DNA of 64,000 bases from the NCBI GenBank assembly GCA_032622095.1, contig CP136069.1, positions 160,009,043 through 160,073,042 of the forward strand, in the 5' to 3' direction. Shown piece after piece: positions 46,001 through 56,680 of the stretch. Source of the DNA: Siphonodentalium dalli (taxonomy: Eukaryota; Mollusca; Scaphopoda; Gadilida; Siphonodentaliidae). The translations under genes and the position numbers were made by a program. The notes below the pieces were generated by a model that saw only the letters and a program-made list of their open reading frames with translations, was not told the origin of the DNA and searched no databases. The first letter of the stretch is position 1, and each line of letters starts with the position of its first letter.

Positions 46001-46764
46001 ACATGTTGGCAGATGGTGCTTACCAATTAGAATAAAGGGCTAATTGTGGTGCAGAGATTACACCATGTGACCACCATCTACTCCATAACTCATGGATAGA
46101 GGATCTAATGTTACCCAGCACAGCAGGGTAACTCCTGGCCCTGAACCAGCACAAATCTCGGCTATCACTGGTCATCTGATAAGACCTCTCAACTATCTTC
46201 ATGGAATCTGAGGTGCATACATGTGCCAGCTGCCAGTGATAAGGCTAGTCTGACATTCCCTGGGAACTAATGCAAGACACTGCCCCCTGCTTACAGAGAG
46301 AATTGATTTAATCCGACACCTTATCCACTTGAACTCTTGGCATTTAAATAGCCCCCACATGAAAATGGGGATATTAATCATGAAAATTGAAGAAACTAAT
46401 ATATTTTGGCAATTGGATCTTGATTGTCACTTCAAATGTGAGATTGGCTCAGCAAATTACACCAATGTTGATGTCTAGTAGATTAATAGCACAGCTTGGC
46501 TATGTTGGGCGAGATGCTCCTGGTCCTTGACTTATCAAGCAATTTCAACTTCATGTTGAAAAATAGCCTCTTCAATGCATTCCTGAACAATTGTGGTATA
46601 CATGTTCCCCTTTAATTGCTCTTTGAATATTAAACAGCTTGTTGAATTTTCCTCACAGTCAAATCCAAATGTGATGTTGAATCTACATGTACCATTTATT
46701 TCTTGAATAGAGGTATACATGTATGGTACGGTACCTAATTTTATTATTACCTATAAACATAGCT
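43051..46764. other. No gene recognised; CpG-richer patch at 43840-44090
   Basis: No exon could be supported. The patch 43840-44090 has more CpG than its surroundings, a CACGTG (44072-44077) and CCGCCGACCCCCGGGCGG. It could be a promoter of the minus-strand PsGEF gene. A G17 run at about 44766-44782 and a G run at 45908-45923 flank AT-rich sequence. Confidence 0.35.
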
Positions 46765-47372
46765 TTAGATCATGCCAGGAGTCTCTCCTCTGGCTATGCC
46801 CATAGAGATCATATTCCACCCGTTCAAACCTGAGGACATTTTGTCCTGTTCTAACAGGAACTTTGTAGTTTATAACATTGTAAAAACAATGAAGAGAATA
46901 TATTTATAATTAATACCTGTTCCATAATAATGTATTTCACAGTAGTGAATCGTCCCAGCTCAAGATTTCAATGTTCTTTCAATGTTATGATGGTTAATAT
47001 CAGGGACCACATTCCACAATGTGGCAACTAGGGTCAACCCTGATAGCCCTCTGCATTAATCCTCCTATTTTTAACCCGAACACCAATCTACATGTACATG
47101 TTCTATCTTCTCTAAAGTATCACTTTTACAGCCTCCTATAAGCCAATATAATTACCCCTACATTAAAATTATCTACTCTGCCAATTTTATCTATCTTTTG
47201 TAACGTATATATGTTTGTAATATAAATACATGTATAATCGAATGCTGATCAATCAATCAATCATCACAATCATCAAGTTCCCCATCAGAACATCAAAAAG
47301 TTCCCATGTTGTTAACTGGAGAATGATCTCTACTGGCATAGCCATAATAGTGATTCGATCATGGCTTGATCT
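46765..47372. mobile_element. About 600-bp element with terminal inverted repeats (copy B)
   Basis: AGATCATGCCAGGAGTCTCT and AGAGATCATATTCCACCCGT at the left return in reverse complement at 47280-47372. The internal phrases AATACCTGTTCC and TAATGTA are shared with copy A. Confidence 0.75.
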
Positions 47373-47653
47373 AACAGAATAACAGAATACTTGGAAGTAA
47401 TAACTAATTTTCAATTGAAAGATATGTTCTTCATTGGGATAGAACATGATACCACAGAGAAAGAGAACAGTTACATATTTAAAATTGCCCCCCCCCCCCC
47501 TCCCACACTGGCAGAAAACATAATAGATCATAATATGATGCATACTATACAACCCCTCACACACCCCCACCCTAGTTCCAAAACCAACCCCCTGATAATA
47601 CACATGTACATAATATCCAATATGTACAAATAATTGTACATGTTAAAATTCAT

Positions 47654-47808
47654 TCAATACATAAACATTCTGAAATTCAAACCGACTCTGCTCTCTAAAC
47701 TGAAAAAGTCGGCATCTTTGTCTTGGAAATCGACATTGTCAATTTCTGCAGAAAACATCGGATACAAATGATTATAAATCCATAGCGAAATTCGCGAACT
47801 TTTGTAAC
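47654..47808 (-). CDS. Candidate exon of unknown gene
   Basis: A strong acceptor (CGTCTTTTTTTCCTTGCAG) ends at 47809 on the minus strand and opens a frame, in phase 1, to a stop at 47654. The translated tail is acidic (E-I-D-N-V-D-F-Q-D-K-D-A-D-F-F). No donor or partner exon was identified and no family is recognised. It may equally be an untranslated exon or chance. Confidence 0.25.
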
Positions 47809-47879
47809 CTGCAAGGAAAAAAAGACGATAAAATAATACTAACCTGGCTATCTGTTTATATGCACTAAATATCAACAAA

Positions 47880-48130
47880 ACATATCGAAATTCTTCCGAG
47901 ATCCAACAGTAATTTCTTTACGACGTGTTTCACTGCGAACTAACAACAGATGTTGAATTTGCCGCGACTACGTGACGTCACACGCACCTGCTGGACGATT
48001 CCATGTTATGTGCAGGGGGATATTTCAAAGTTATTTAGCGCACGCGGTACCCTGCGGGAGTATGAATGAATAGGTAGGTGTCAATTCCTTTTCGCGGCCA
48101 CCGAATCTTTCCGATGCATTGCATGTCGCA
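47880..48130 (-). promoter_or_regulatory. Candidate CpG-rich promoter with CRE
   Basis: CpG-richer than the surroundings, with TGACGTCA (47973-47980) inside GCGACTACGTGACGTCACAC. The THAP gene promoter at 53.3 kb has the same CGTGACGTCA core. It could serve the minus strand (the candidate exon at 47654-47808, or PsGEF) or the plus strand. Direction is undecided. Confidence 0.35.
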
Positions 48131-48532
48131 CGTCCGAAGCAATAACACGTTAATGAATAGTTTCCGCATCACAAGAAGTGAAGAGGTGTTAGCGGACAAT
48201 TAATAATTATAATGATAACAATTAATTAATTAACTGTTATTGCCTCCCATGTATCATGAGTATCTCAGCATTGGGAAGTTATTGCGAACAAATATCCATA
48301 GTCGCTACATGGTTGCCACAACAATAACGGTGTAGCATTTATTTCGTGCATGTCACTGTTCATTGGTACATCTTTTGAGTAAATATTTGCTCGACGAAAG
48401 AACCATCAGAAACAACAAAATAGCGAAGAAATTTGAGAATAAAATATACACAAATAGCAAGAGGATTTTTTTTAACAAAGGGGGCACATCTAGTTTATTA
48501 GAAATATATATACTCCCGATGCATGTCTTTGT

Positions 48533-48563
<31 letters not shown>

Positions 48564-48939
48564 GGGTGTTATACACAGGGACGTAGGGACAGGGTGTGAG
48601 TGTCGACCCCCCCCCCCCATATGCAACTTTGGGGGAAATGTTCAACAATTGGAATTTGTTTGCTTGACACAACATTAGTTGGAAATTTCAGACCAAAATA
48701 GGCTGAAATTGTTTTTGTTCGTTTTAATTTAGTGTGAAGTTTGTTGTTTTTAGACAAAAAGTTAAATATTTTCCTACTTTCAGTAATTTTGTTTTGACAC
48801 AAATGAATATCAGTTGGAAATTTTCCAACCATTTGGGTCGGGGTTCATACTGGAAATGTTCAACAGTTGGGAAGCCTGATGTTCCAATTAGAAACTGGGG
48901 GTGGTGTTGTGAAACGGGTAAAATCAGGTGAATATAGGT
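48131..48939. repeat. Poly-G-associated AT-rich repeat (GGAAATTTCCAAC motifs)
   Basis: A (GT)n-G22 run (48527-48567) and a C13 run (48606-48619) precede sequence with repeated TTGGAAATTT / AAATTTCCAAC motifs. Comparable motif clusters next to G runs occur at 44600-44790 and 62560-62680. Confidence 0.4.
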
Positions 48940-49385
48940 AAAAAAGAACCATAACTCATGAAAAAGTCATTGACCGAACGCATATTCGAACTTGTCATGT
49001 ATTTTTGGAAAAGAAATACACAATCTAGAGTTATGGACCAACAACCAAAATGCTATCAAATCGGGTGTATTCTAATTAAATTATACTTAAAAATGCCCAT
49101 AATTCATGCAATAATCATTAAAGCGAACCTACATCAGAGCATGAACTGTAATTGTCATTGAGAAATACACCTTTGTTTCAATCTAAGAGAAGTTCCAGTG
49201 ATGTTACCCAAACATGAGTCGAAAGGGGCCATTTGTAAATCGACAAAGGGCCGTAACTGCATGATGCACAGATCACTGGACCGGACCCATAGTTATTCGA
49301 ACTGTACCTGTATCTTTGGCTGCAAAACAACGATGCCAACTTTGGTTCCTATCATATATTTAAAATAGATATATCGATCCGAAAA
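48940..49385 (+). repeat. Diverged relatives of the 161-bp repeat
   Basis: AACCATAACTCATGAAAAAG with ATATTCGAACTTGTCATG, and GGGCCGTAACTGCATGATGC with TATTCGAACTGTACCTG, keep the motif order of the array at 6849-8310 but are strongly diverged. Confidence 0.45.
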
Positions 49386-49651
49386 CAAACCATTAACAGG
49401 CGGATTGATAACAGTAAATGGACTCAAGGCCTTTGAAGTGGGTTCATGCGAAACAACATAAAAATTGTAAAAGTTCGTAAATATATCAACTATATATCAC
49501 TAACAAGTACATGTAATAACAGATCGATTTTATGCTAATTTTCATTATTAATAACTATCAAATAATAAGATTTCGCATACTGAAAAAATTGTTATGTAAA
49601 CATTACTTTTTCAGTGGCATTACCAATAAAAGACCAATTAGACACTGAAGT

Positions 49652-50143
49652 TTAAAGGTACTCAATCCGAAAAGAGGGTCCCCATCTCAACAGATTCCAA
49701 CAACAACAATCCGATCAGAGGGTCCTATATTACTATTTCTTTGGCTGCTTTGGGGGTAAAACATATTTGATTCGAGGCGAGGAACCCATCAAACAAAGCT
49801 CAGAGTTATTAGATATTGATTTGTGAATTTTTTTATGTTCTCGAGATGAGTACTAACAATTGCCGTCAATTTCGTATCCTGCTCGAGATGTGTACACCAA
49901 AACACTGTTCAAACAGACAAGGATGGATAACTCTAAAATCAAGTGGTAATAATAACGCAATTTTGACTGAGTTCTGGGCCAGAAAGTATTCCCGATAATG
50001 AAAAATAATAGATTTCTAAAATCGATATCTAACAAATCTGAGCTTTGATGGGTGACTTCCTCGACCTCGAATCAAATATTTTTGACCCCCGAAGCCATTG
50101 AAATAGTAATTGAGAGGAGTTTTATCGGATTGAGTACCTTTAA
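49652..50143. mobile_element. TTAA element, AGGTACTCAA family
   Basis: TTAA (49652-49655), AGGTACTCAATCCGAAAAGA to ATCGGATTGAGTACCT, TTAA (50140-50143). The 484-bp body has long inverted halves (GATTCGAGGCGAGGAACCCA against GACTTCCTCGACCTCGAATC). Confidence 0.88.
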
Positions 50144-51683
50144 TGAAGCTTGACGGTAAACATTGGAAAAGGTCAAAGCATTGAGCAATATTCTGAGAAT
50201 CATATTTGGACTAAAATATTTGAACTTACTACGCGATCAGTGATATTTGTTGACAAATCACTGTAACAGTTTTGTTTACATAACAATGATTTCAACTCGC
50301 AAAATTTAATACAAGAACAAAGCTGATCCAGTTCTCCGTGTTCTTCTCAGTGGAATAATGTTTATAATTTTTGCACATTTATATATGTATACACACTGCC
50401 ATGCAGTGCCTTTGGGGCCCCTTTGATAAGGCGGGTTTTTTTCAAAACGGGCGTTAAAATACACCGAACTAACGAGGAACGCTCTTTGTTGAATCAATGC
50501 CATAAAACAGCGACCTTAATTTTCTTTTTGATGCGACAACTTCTATATAAATTTAATAAGTTTATATATCCATGGCACGTGTACAGTCCTCTATTCGTTT
50601 TTCTTGTATATATATATCGACCAATTTTAATTCCAAGGACACGACAATAACAATTACTGTGGGTTCATGTTTAGTCTCGAGTGGTACGTACATCTTTAAC
50701 TAAATTGAAGGTTGGTTATGACTTATTTGATTGTTGAAGTATCAAAAGGAAAGGAACAAACGCATGCCAGACTCAGATATTAAATTTGCAAATTCTTATA
50801 TCAAATTTTAACACGCACGCTGTCTTCAAAATTATACTACACTGCACAGTACCCCCACGAGCTGCTTTCTGATGATATCTCGGGTATCTGTTTTACTATG
50901 TACCTAGACGAACCCAAGCTCCAAACATTTTGAACAATAGCACCGCGTGTCATCGTGCCATGTGTCGCCATGCACGCACCCGATTATGTCTGTACTAGAC
51001 GCGTGTCAATGTATAGATGGGTGCATCTTTTAAATAAGAATGGCATTTCGTCGTTTCCCTATACATTATACACACGTGTTGAGAACTTTATGCATTCCAA
51101 AAGACAACACCGAGTCTCTCGGTTGTCTTTGTCAAACGAAATGGCAATTGTGTATAGGTCGTGGGTTAATGTGGTTAGCATTAGTGCATGACACATTATA
51201 ACATATATTAGAGAGGTTTAGATTTATAAACTTCGAACTTAGACCGTCATGCAGGCACGTACTAAATATCAATCTATTACCACGGCGGGAAACTATTATC
51301 CAGTCTATATATAAGACAGCTATGTTCTGTTTCCGAACGGAATCCGTGAAACATTCAATAACGGTGGATGCGAGACACGACACGTGCAGTACTATAGTCA
51401 GTATTACACCAGCCGCTAATCGTGCGTAATACATGGTGTAATATACATATCTACAATTGGACACGATCGCCCGCCACATAGAACTATATATATAGTATGT
51501 TGTGCATACTTGACGGACAAGTTATAAGTGTTCAATATAAACCTAGTTAAATGTTTCCCGATACCTTCCCTACAAAAAGCCCATCCAAAATGAGCGATGT
51601 TCGCCATGTCGTCCATCTGTCTGTTGTACGGCTCTAACTTTAATTATCTTCTTAAAATCAGTTTTAACTTTTAATGTAATGTG
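50144..51683. other. No gene recognised
   Basis: Slightly more CpG than average, but no exon or repeat family is supported. Confidence 0.4.
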
Positions 51684-52149
51684 TTAAAGGCCCACTTAAT
51701 TTTCGAACCCAGATCACATTAAATAAAATATATGCCGTATATATCATATATACCATATGAAAGAGGAGGCTCCAAAACATTGTATTATAAAATTTATCCG
51801 GTGTATAATCAACTGTGAACATGTTGTTTTTGTTGAGGTACCGACGTGTTTTTAGTGCTTAAGTTTCATCTGGATTTTAGTGCAAAGTGTATTATTTTCA
51901 ATGGAAGGGGTATATCTCTATATCTTGGTTTGAATTCAGTTGCATTTTGGGAGCGATACGCGGGAAATGTTTCTATGATTTCAACTATTCGCTATTACTC
52001 TATGGGCACCTTCTGAGCTAGACACAGAAGTTCCAAATTGTGATGATTATAGTATTTTAATCATATTTTATGTCACAGATTGTTATTAAAACCGTATATC
52101 AAGACATATAAAAAATAATCGTTGAGTCGAAAATTAAATGGGCCATTAA
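51684..52149. mobile_element. TTAA element, AGGCCCACTTAAT family, abutting the THAP stop codon
   Basis: TTAA (51684-51687), AGGCCCACTTAATTTTCGAA to TCGAAAATTAAATGGGCC and TTAA (52146-52149). It is a close relative of the copy at 23425. Its edge lies 3 nt from the stop codon of the minus-strand THAP gene, so that gene's 3' UTR must begin inside the element. Confidence 0.88.
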
Positions 52150-52152
52150 GGT

Positions 52153-53179
52153 CTACATTTTCAAACCTACTGCCCCGCGTTTCACAAACTTACAAACTGG
52201 CCCTGGGTTTACTAACTCTTCAGTCTTAGAACATATCTCTTCAAAACATGGAATTGAACATGATGATAAACCCAGTAACGTTTCTGCTGCATTGTGTTTT
52301 TCGACACTCTCGTGTCTACGTTTAACACGTTCATAACTGTCAACGTTATCTGCACTTGAAAGAGCTTGCCGACAGACCGCGGCTTCGACATGTTCATGTT
52401 TTGACATCAGTAATGTTGGAACCCAGTCAGGATTGGTGACATCTCGTAAATGAGCTGGTTGACCTGAAAAATAATTTGAAATATCTAAAATTTATAGCTG
52501 ACATGTTACAGTTGACATGTCCATTATATCTAGTCTTTTAAGTAAGTCGTGGAATAAAAATTTGCAACAAAATTAAGCGCGAATCGAGCAGTCGATGCTG
52601 TTTGTATCGTCGTGTCCCATAATTTCAATTTTTTACATGTGACATTCGGAACTTCTCTCATGAAATAACACTGTAAACAAACTAAACTTTTCTAGTTTAT
52701 TTGTATTTTCTGTGAAAACAGGCCATATTGTGTAAGTCATGAACTAAAAGTGAATTTTTCAATAAAACATTGAGCGAATCGATCATAGTCGACGCTGTTG
52801 GTATCGTAGGTTTCCCCTTACATGTGTATTTCGTTTGTTTACATTTGATATTCGGAACTTCTATCACGACATAACACTGTAAAATCTTCTAATGTATTTG
52901 TATTTTTTTGTGAAAGCGGGCCATGCATATTACGTTTAAACTTGTCCACTTACCACTGATAAAATGCGAGGAACAAACTCTGAAGTATTCTGTTGGCGCC
53001 TTCTTTCTGTTGATTTTGGCTATCCATGCCGTTCGACGACGAGTGGACAACATTAATTCGTTTTCACTTTCTTTAGTTATTATCGCCGGAATCCGATGGA
53101 AAGACCACTTAGGACAATTTGTTATTTTATCCTTTTTATTCGTATGATTACATCCATCAATGAAGCAATTATAAACCAT
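52153..53179 (-). CDS. THAP-type zinc-finger protein, two exons
   Basis: Exon 1 (53179-52954) and exon 2 (52463-52153) join in phase 1 with GTAAGT and a TTTTTCAG acceptor, giving 178 aa. The N-terminus shows a C2CH THAP domain: C5-x4-C10, F-H-R-I-P (27-31), W52, and V-C-S-S-H-F (C69, H72). The spacing between C10 and C69 is slightly longer than usual. Exon 2 continues P-A-H-L-R-D-V-T-N-P-D-W-V-P-T, the block that follows THAP domains in many animal THAP proteins and THAP-bearing transposases. THAP domains bind specific DNA. No transposase catalytic region follows, so this is a small THAP protein or a gene shortened at its 3' end: a TTAA element starts 3 nt after the stop. The promoter upstream is CpG-rich with a CRE. 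Confidence 0.85.
52545..52925. repeat. Two-copy 190-bp tandem duplication in the THAP intron
   Basis: Segments of about 52545-52735 and 52736-52925 share GCGAATCGA..GTCGA(T/C)GCTGTT(T/G)GTATCGT, GAT/GACATTCGGAACTTCT and CAT/CACTGTAAA in the same order. Identity is moderate. Confidence 0.65.
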
Positions 53180-53333
53180 GATTAATCATTTGTTAGATGA
53201 GCAGAACGTAAAATGTTTCCAAATGACAAAGACAGAGCACGTGGCCGTTTGTTTACAATCTCGATACCACCGGCATGGCGCCGCGCGTTGCGATATGGGA
53301 TTGCGTGACGTCAGCTGAAAACTATCTATCCAG
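53180..53333 (-). promoter_or_regulatory. CpG-rich promoter of the THAP gene, with CRE
   Basis: It lies directly upstream of the THAP start codon. It contains GGCATGGCGCCGCGCGTTGC and a perfect CRE TGACGTCA (53306-53313). A TTAA element follows at 53334 and bounds the promoter. Confidence 0.55.
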
Positions 53334-53745
53334 TTAAAGGTGCACAATCCGATTAAGCGCCACTCGATTACTGTTTATTTGGCTTCGGGGGTAAATAATA
53401 GTTGATTCGAGTCGAGGAACCCACCCATCAAAGCTCAGAGTGATCAGATATCGATTTTTTAAATCTATTATTTTTTCACCACCTGTAAAAGTCGACGACA
53501 AGACTGTCTCGGGCCAAATTGCGGATGAAGATGGATAACTCTAAAATCAAGTGGCTTTTTTGTGTCAGATATTTGACAAACCGGCAAAATTTCTTTGAAA
53601 AAATGTTGATAAATAACAAGTTTGGGGCAATTTTATACTATAGTTGACGGTGGTTAGCATTATTTTTGAGCAATTAATCGATTCTGATAGCTGAAGCGGC
53701 ATTTAGAATCTGATGATATGGGGACCATCGAATCGAATTGAGTAA
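53334..53745. mobile_element. TTAA element, AGGTAC family, right end decayed
   Basis: TTAA (53334-53337), AGGTGCACAATCCGATTAAG, GATTCGAGTCGAGGAACCCA, ATTGATCAGATAT-type inner blocks, then CATCGAATCGAATTGAGTA without a clear TTAA. Confidence 0.75.
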
Positions 53746-53759
53746 GGCAATTTATGGTA

Positions 53760-54045
53760 TCCAGTAATGATTGTTGTTCTCTATCTTTAAAGCAACGGCT
53801 TATTCCGGTCGCTACCTTCTACTCGCATATTTTCGTATTTTAAGTGAAAAAAAATGAGTCGAAGGAAAATTTTAAATAAAACCAAAAAAATGATGAGGAG
53901 GACAGCTGAGGAGGAGGCCTTTTTTTGGGAGGGGCGGGTTACCCCAAAGATATCTATTATTTGTATCAAGCTTTAGTTTTCGAATTGTTGAAAAATTTAA
54001 ACGAAGCACATCCTATATGATATGACAAATTGCAAGTGTTGTCCC
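53760..54045 (+). repeat. 245-bp dispersed duplication, copy 1
   Basis: CTTTAAAGCAACGGCTTATT to CAAGTGTTGTCCCTTTGTGT is nearly identical to 55790-56053. A 3' fragment is at 54059-54133 (ATTGTTGTTCTCTATCTTTA to CGTATATTTTCGTATTTTA). It contains a purine-rich GATGAGGAGG run. No frame is preserved. Confidence 0.85.
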
Positions 54046-54424
54046 TTTGTGTCTACTGATTGTTGTTCTCTATCTTTAAAGCAACGGCTTATTCCGTCGC
54101 AACCTTCTACTCGTATATTTTCGTATTTTAACGGGGGCGGGGGGGGGCTGCAATTTTTGTGCGAACACTAGGCGGGGGTGGGTGGTTCAGCAGCCCGGTT
54201 ACATATTTTTTTCTGGCCCTGTAATTTTTTCCCTATAGGTATGCGCTTAACTCTTGGTAGGGGGGGGGGGTGAGTTCACCATCAGTTAATAATGATGGAT
54301 GACACCAATGGGTAATACAAAGTTCAGCTTGCTAAATGTTTTCATCAAGGATCTATCAATTCACATGGACATGGAAATGCTCAGATTTAAAACCATATAA
54401 AATAAAACAAAGGTGTTAAAACCT

Positions 54425-54780
54425 CTAGATGGGAGCTGTCAAATTTGAATGACTTTTGATGAAAAATATGGCCGCTGGCAGCCATCTTGGAGTTTACTCT
54501 TTGCATCGCCAAATCCTTTAACACACTATGCAGAGCTTATCCCCCATCCAATCATCACCAAACTTCATATGGATCTTCGGTGTGACCTCTCGATGGGTGC
54601 CTACCATTTGTTCCCATATTTTGTAAAACACATGGCTGCCAGCGGCCATCTTGGATTTTACTCTTTGTATGACAAAATCCTTTAGCACACCTTACAGGTC
54701 ACATTTCTCATCCAATCGTCACCGAACTTCATATAGTCAAGGAGATATTGGTAGACCTCAGCACCCCCTAATTTTCTTTC
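54425..54780. repeat. Dispersed repeat (GGCAGCCATCTTGG type), two units
   Basis: Units at 54459-54630 and 54631-54750 each run from TGGC(C/T)GC..GCCATCTTGGA through TTTACTCTTTG, CAAATCCTTTA and CATCCAATC(A/G)TCACC. They are related in reverse complement to 3755-3960. Confidence 0.7.
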
Positions 54781-55180
54781 TTAATGTCTCCTCTAATTTG
54801 TTTCGGTTGTTAACAAGAAAAAAAAGTGTCCGCAGAGACTCCAGGCAAGATGGCGTCCATCATGGCGTCCATTTTTTTTTATATGCACCAGGTCTATTTG
54901 ATCGCCATTATAGTAAAGATGATGTCACATGTGGTCTTGTTTTCCGTTCGATTCGTTATGGTAATATATATACAACCCTTACAAATTAGCCAAAAATCCG
55001 ACACATAAATCCAAGATGGCCACCGAAATGTGAAAATTTGCTATTTTTCGGACATTTCACCACCTTTCGTTTGTCTCTGAGATTATGTTGCGGGAAATTC
55101 AGTGAAATAATATTCATCGCAAAAACAGGGGGGGGGGGGGGTGTCCACTTAATGACACATATACACTACCATCTACATGT

Positions 55181-55440
55181 TTGAGGATATTCAGAAAGAA
55201 TTTCTTGAAAGAGCAACAAATTGGGCTGAATTCAGTTGTACAACAACCACAATCGATAGAAGCGGGAAAGTGGTTAATGTACCTGGAAAGATCCCAAGGT
55301 ATCCATATCAGACATATCTTCAATTCCGAACGTGAAGTGAACATCGGTGGGAGGGATGTGGACGGTTATGGTGAACAGAATAACAAAGTGTACGAATTTT
55401 ATGGGTGCTGGTGGCACGGTTGTCCATCTTGTTGTCCAGA
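55181..55440 (+). pseudogene. Fragment of Maverick/Polinton-type DNA polymerase B
   Basis: An open frame of about 87 codons. M-R-I-F-R-K-N-F-L followed by S-I-E-A-G-K-W-L, then G-R-D-V-D-G-Y-G and V-Y-E-F-Y-G-C-W-W-H-G-C-P-S-C-C-P, is the pattern of protein-primed family-B polymerases (DNA_pol_B_2 type) of Maverick/Polinton elements. The left side is cut at a G14 run (55129-55142) and the right side ends abruptly in a truncated TTAA element. None of the polymerase catalytic motifs is present, so it cannot be functional. Confidence 0.7.
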
Positions 55441-55793
55441 GATTCGAGTCGAGGAACTTACCCATCAACGCTCAGAGTGATCAGATATAAATTTTTGAAG
55501 TTTTGTTATTTCTATTGTTTGTGGCCCAGAAACACGCCGTCAAAAGGATGGTCTCGGTCAAAATTGCGTTATTCTTACCACTTGATTTTAGAGTTATCCA
55601 TCTTCGTCCGTTTGAATAAGTGTATCTGGGGCAATTATTATTACACATCTCGAGAAATAACAAACTTCAAAAATCAATATCTGATCACTCTGAGCTTTGA
55701 TGGGTGGGTTCCTCGACTCGAATCAAATATTTTTACCCCTGAAGCCAACGAAATAATACTTTAGGGGCGCTTAATCGGATTGAGTACCTTTAA
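55441..55793. mobile_element. TTAA element, AGGTAC family, left-truncated
   Basis: It begins inside the element at GATTCGAGTCGAGGAACTTA and runs to ATCGGATTGAGTACCT and TTAA (55790-55793). The lost left terminus coincides with the junction to the polymerase fragment. Confidence 0.8.
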
Positions 55794-56060
55794 AGCAACG
55801 GCTTATTCAGGTCGCTACCTTCCACTCGTATATTTTCGTATTTTAAGTGAAAAAAATGAGTCGAAGGAAAGTTTTAAATAAAACCAAAAAAAATGATGAG
55901 GAGGAGGAGGCCTTTTTTTGGGAGGGGCGGGTTACCCCAAAGAGATCTATTATTTGTATCAAGCTTTAGTTTTCGAATTGTTGAAAAATTCAAACGAAGC
56001 ACATCCTATATATATATGATATGACAAATTGCAAGTGTTGTCCCTTTGTGTCTAACATTG
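55790..56060 (+). repeat. 245-bp dispersed duplication, copy 2
   Basis: AAAGCAACGGCTTATTCAGG to GTGTTGTCCCTTTGTGTCTA. It differs from copy 1 by a few substitutions and small indels (deletion in the GATGAGGAGG run, an extra TATA). Confidence 0.85.
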
Positions 56061-56680
56061 GACACAAAATAGGAGCATATAATCACTCAAATCTTGTCTA
56101 CAAAATCACATAATATATTATATTACAAAAATAATGCTTTGAAAATTAAATTATCAGAGTAATCTCAACTTATTTTTCAGTCTCAAATTGTTCTTCTTGA
56201 TTTAGCTGACAAATCCAACATACGGATTCCGAAAGTTAAGTATTTACGCTAACCAAAAATGTAGGTATCATAAATTCTCTCTCGAGGCGACACCTATTTC
56301 CATTTTTGCCTGGCCTATATCTGCAACCGTTGAACATTTGTATCTCGAATTGCCGCTGATGATGTATAAGGTATCTGATTGTCAACGGACACAGGTAAAA
56401 CACATCGCTTGATACGTGGACCGCATATATTATTTCATATTTTTTCTTCTGCAGAAAGAGATGAAAAATAAAAAGCCTTATAGCTGGTCTATCTCTTCCT
56501 ACAACAAATTTGATATAGTTTACTGGGTATAACAAAAATTAACAGAAAATTTTAAATAAAAATACTTTAGTAGCAATATGAAGCAACTATAAGTCAATTG
56601 AAATATCTAAAGATAATGATACAACATCAGATAAAGCCTCAGGCATAACATTTTACTAGATGGCAGGGCATACTGTCTAT
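56061..56680. other. No gene recognised
   Basis: AT-rich sequence with no supported exon or repeat. Confidence 0.4.

Noticed and set aside
46020-46202. Possible PsGEF upstream coding exon ending in a GTAAGC donor
   Set aside because: Joining it to the 26001 acceptor creates an in-frame stop, so it cannot be coding in that transcript. It could only be untranslated.
54449-54989. Overlapping plus-strand frames of 78 and 112 codons
   Set aside because: They lie in the dispersed GGCAGCCATCTTGG repeat, with no recognisable domain.
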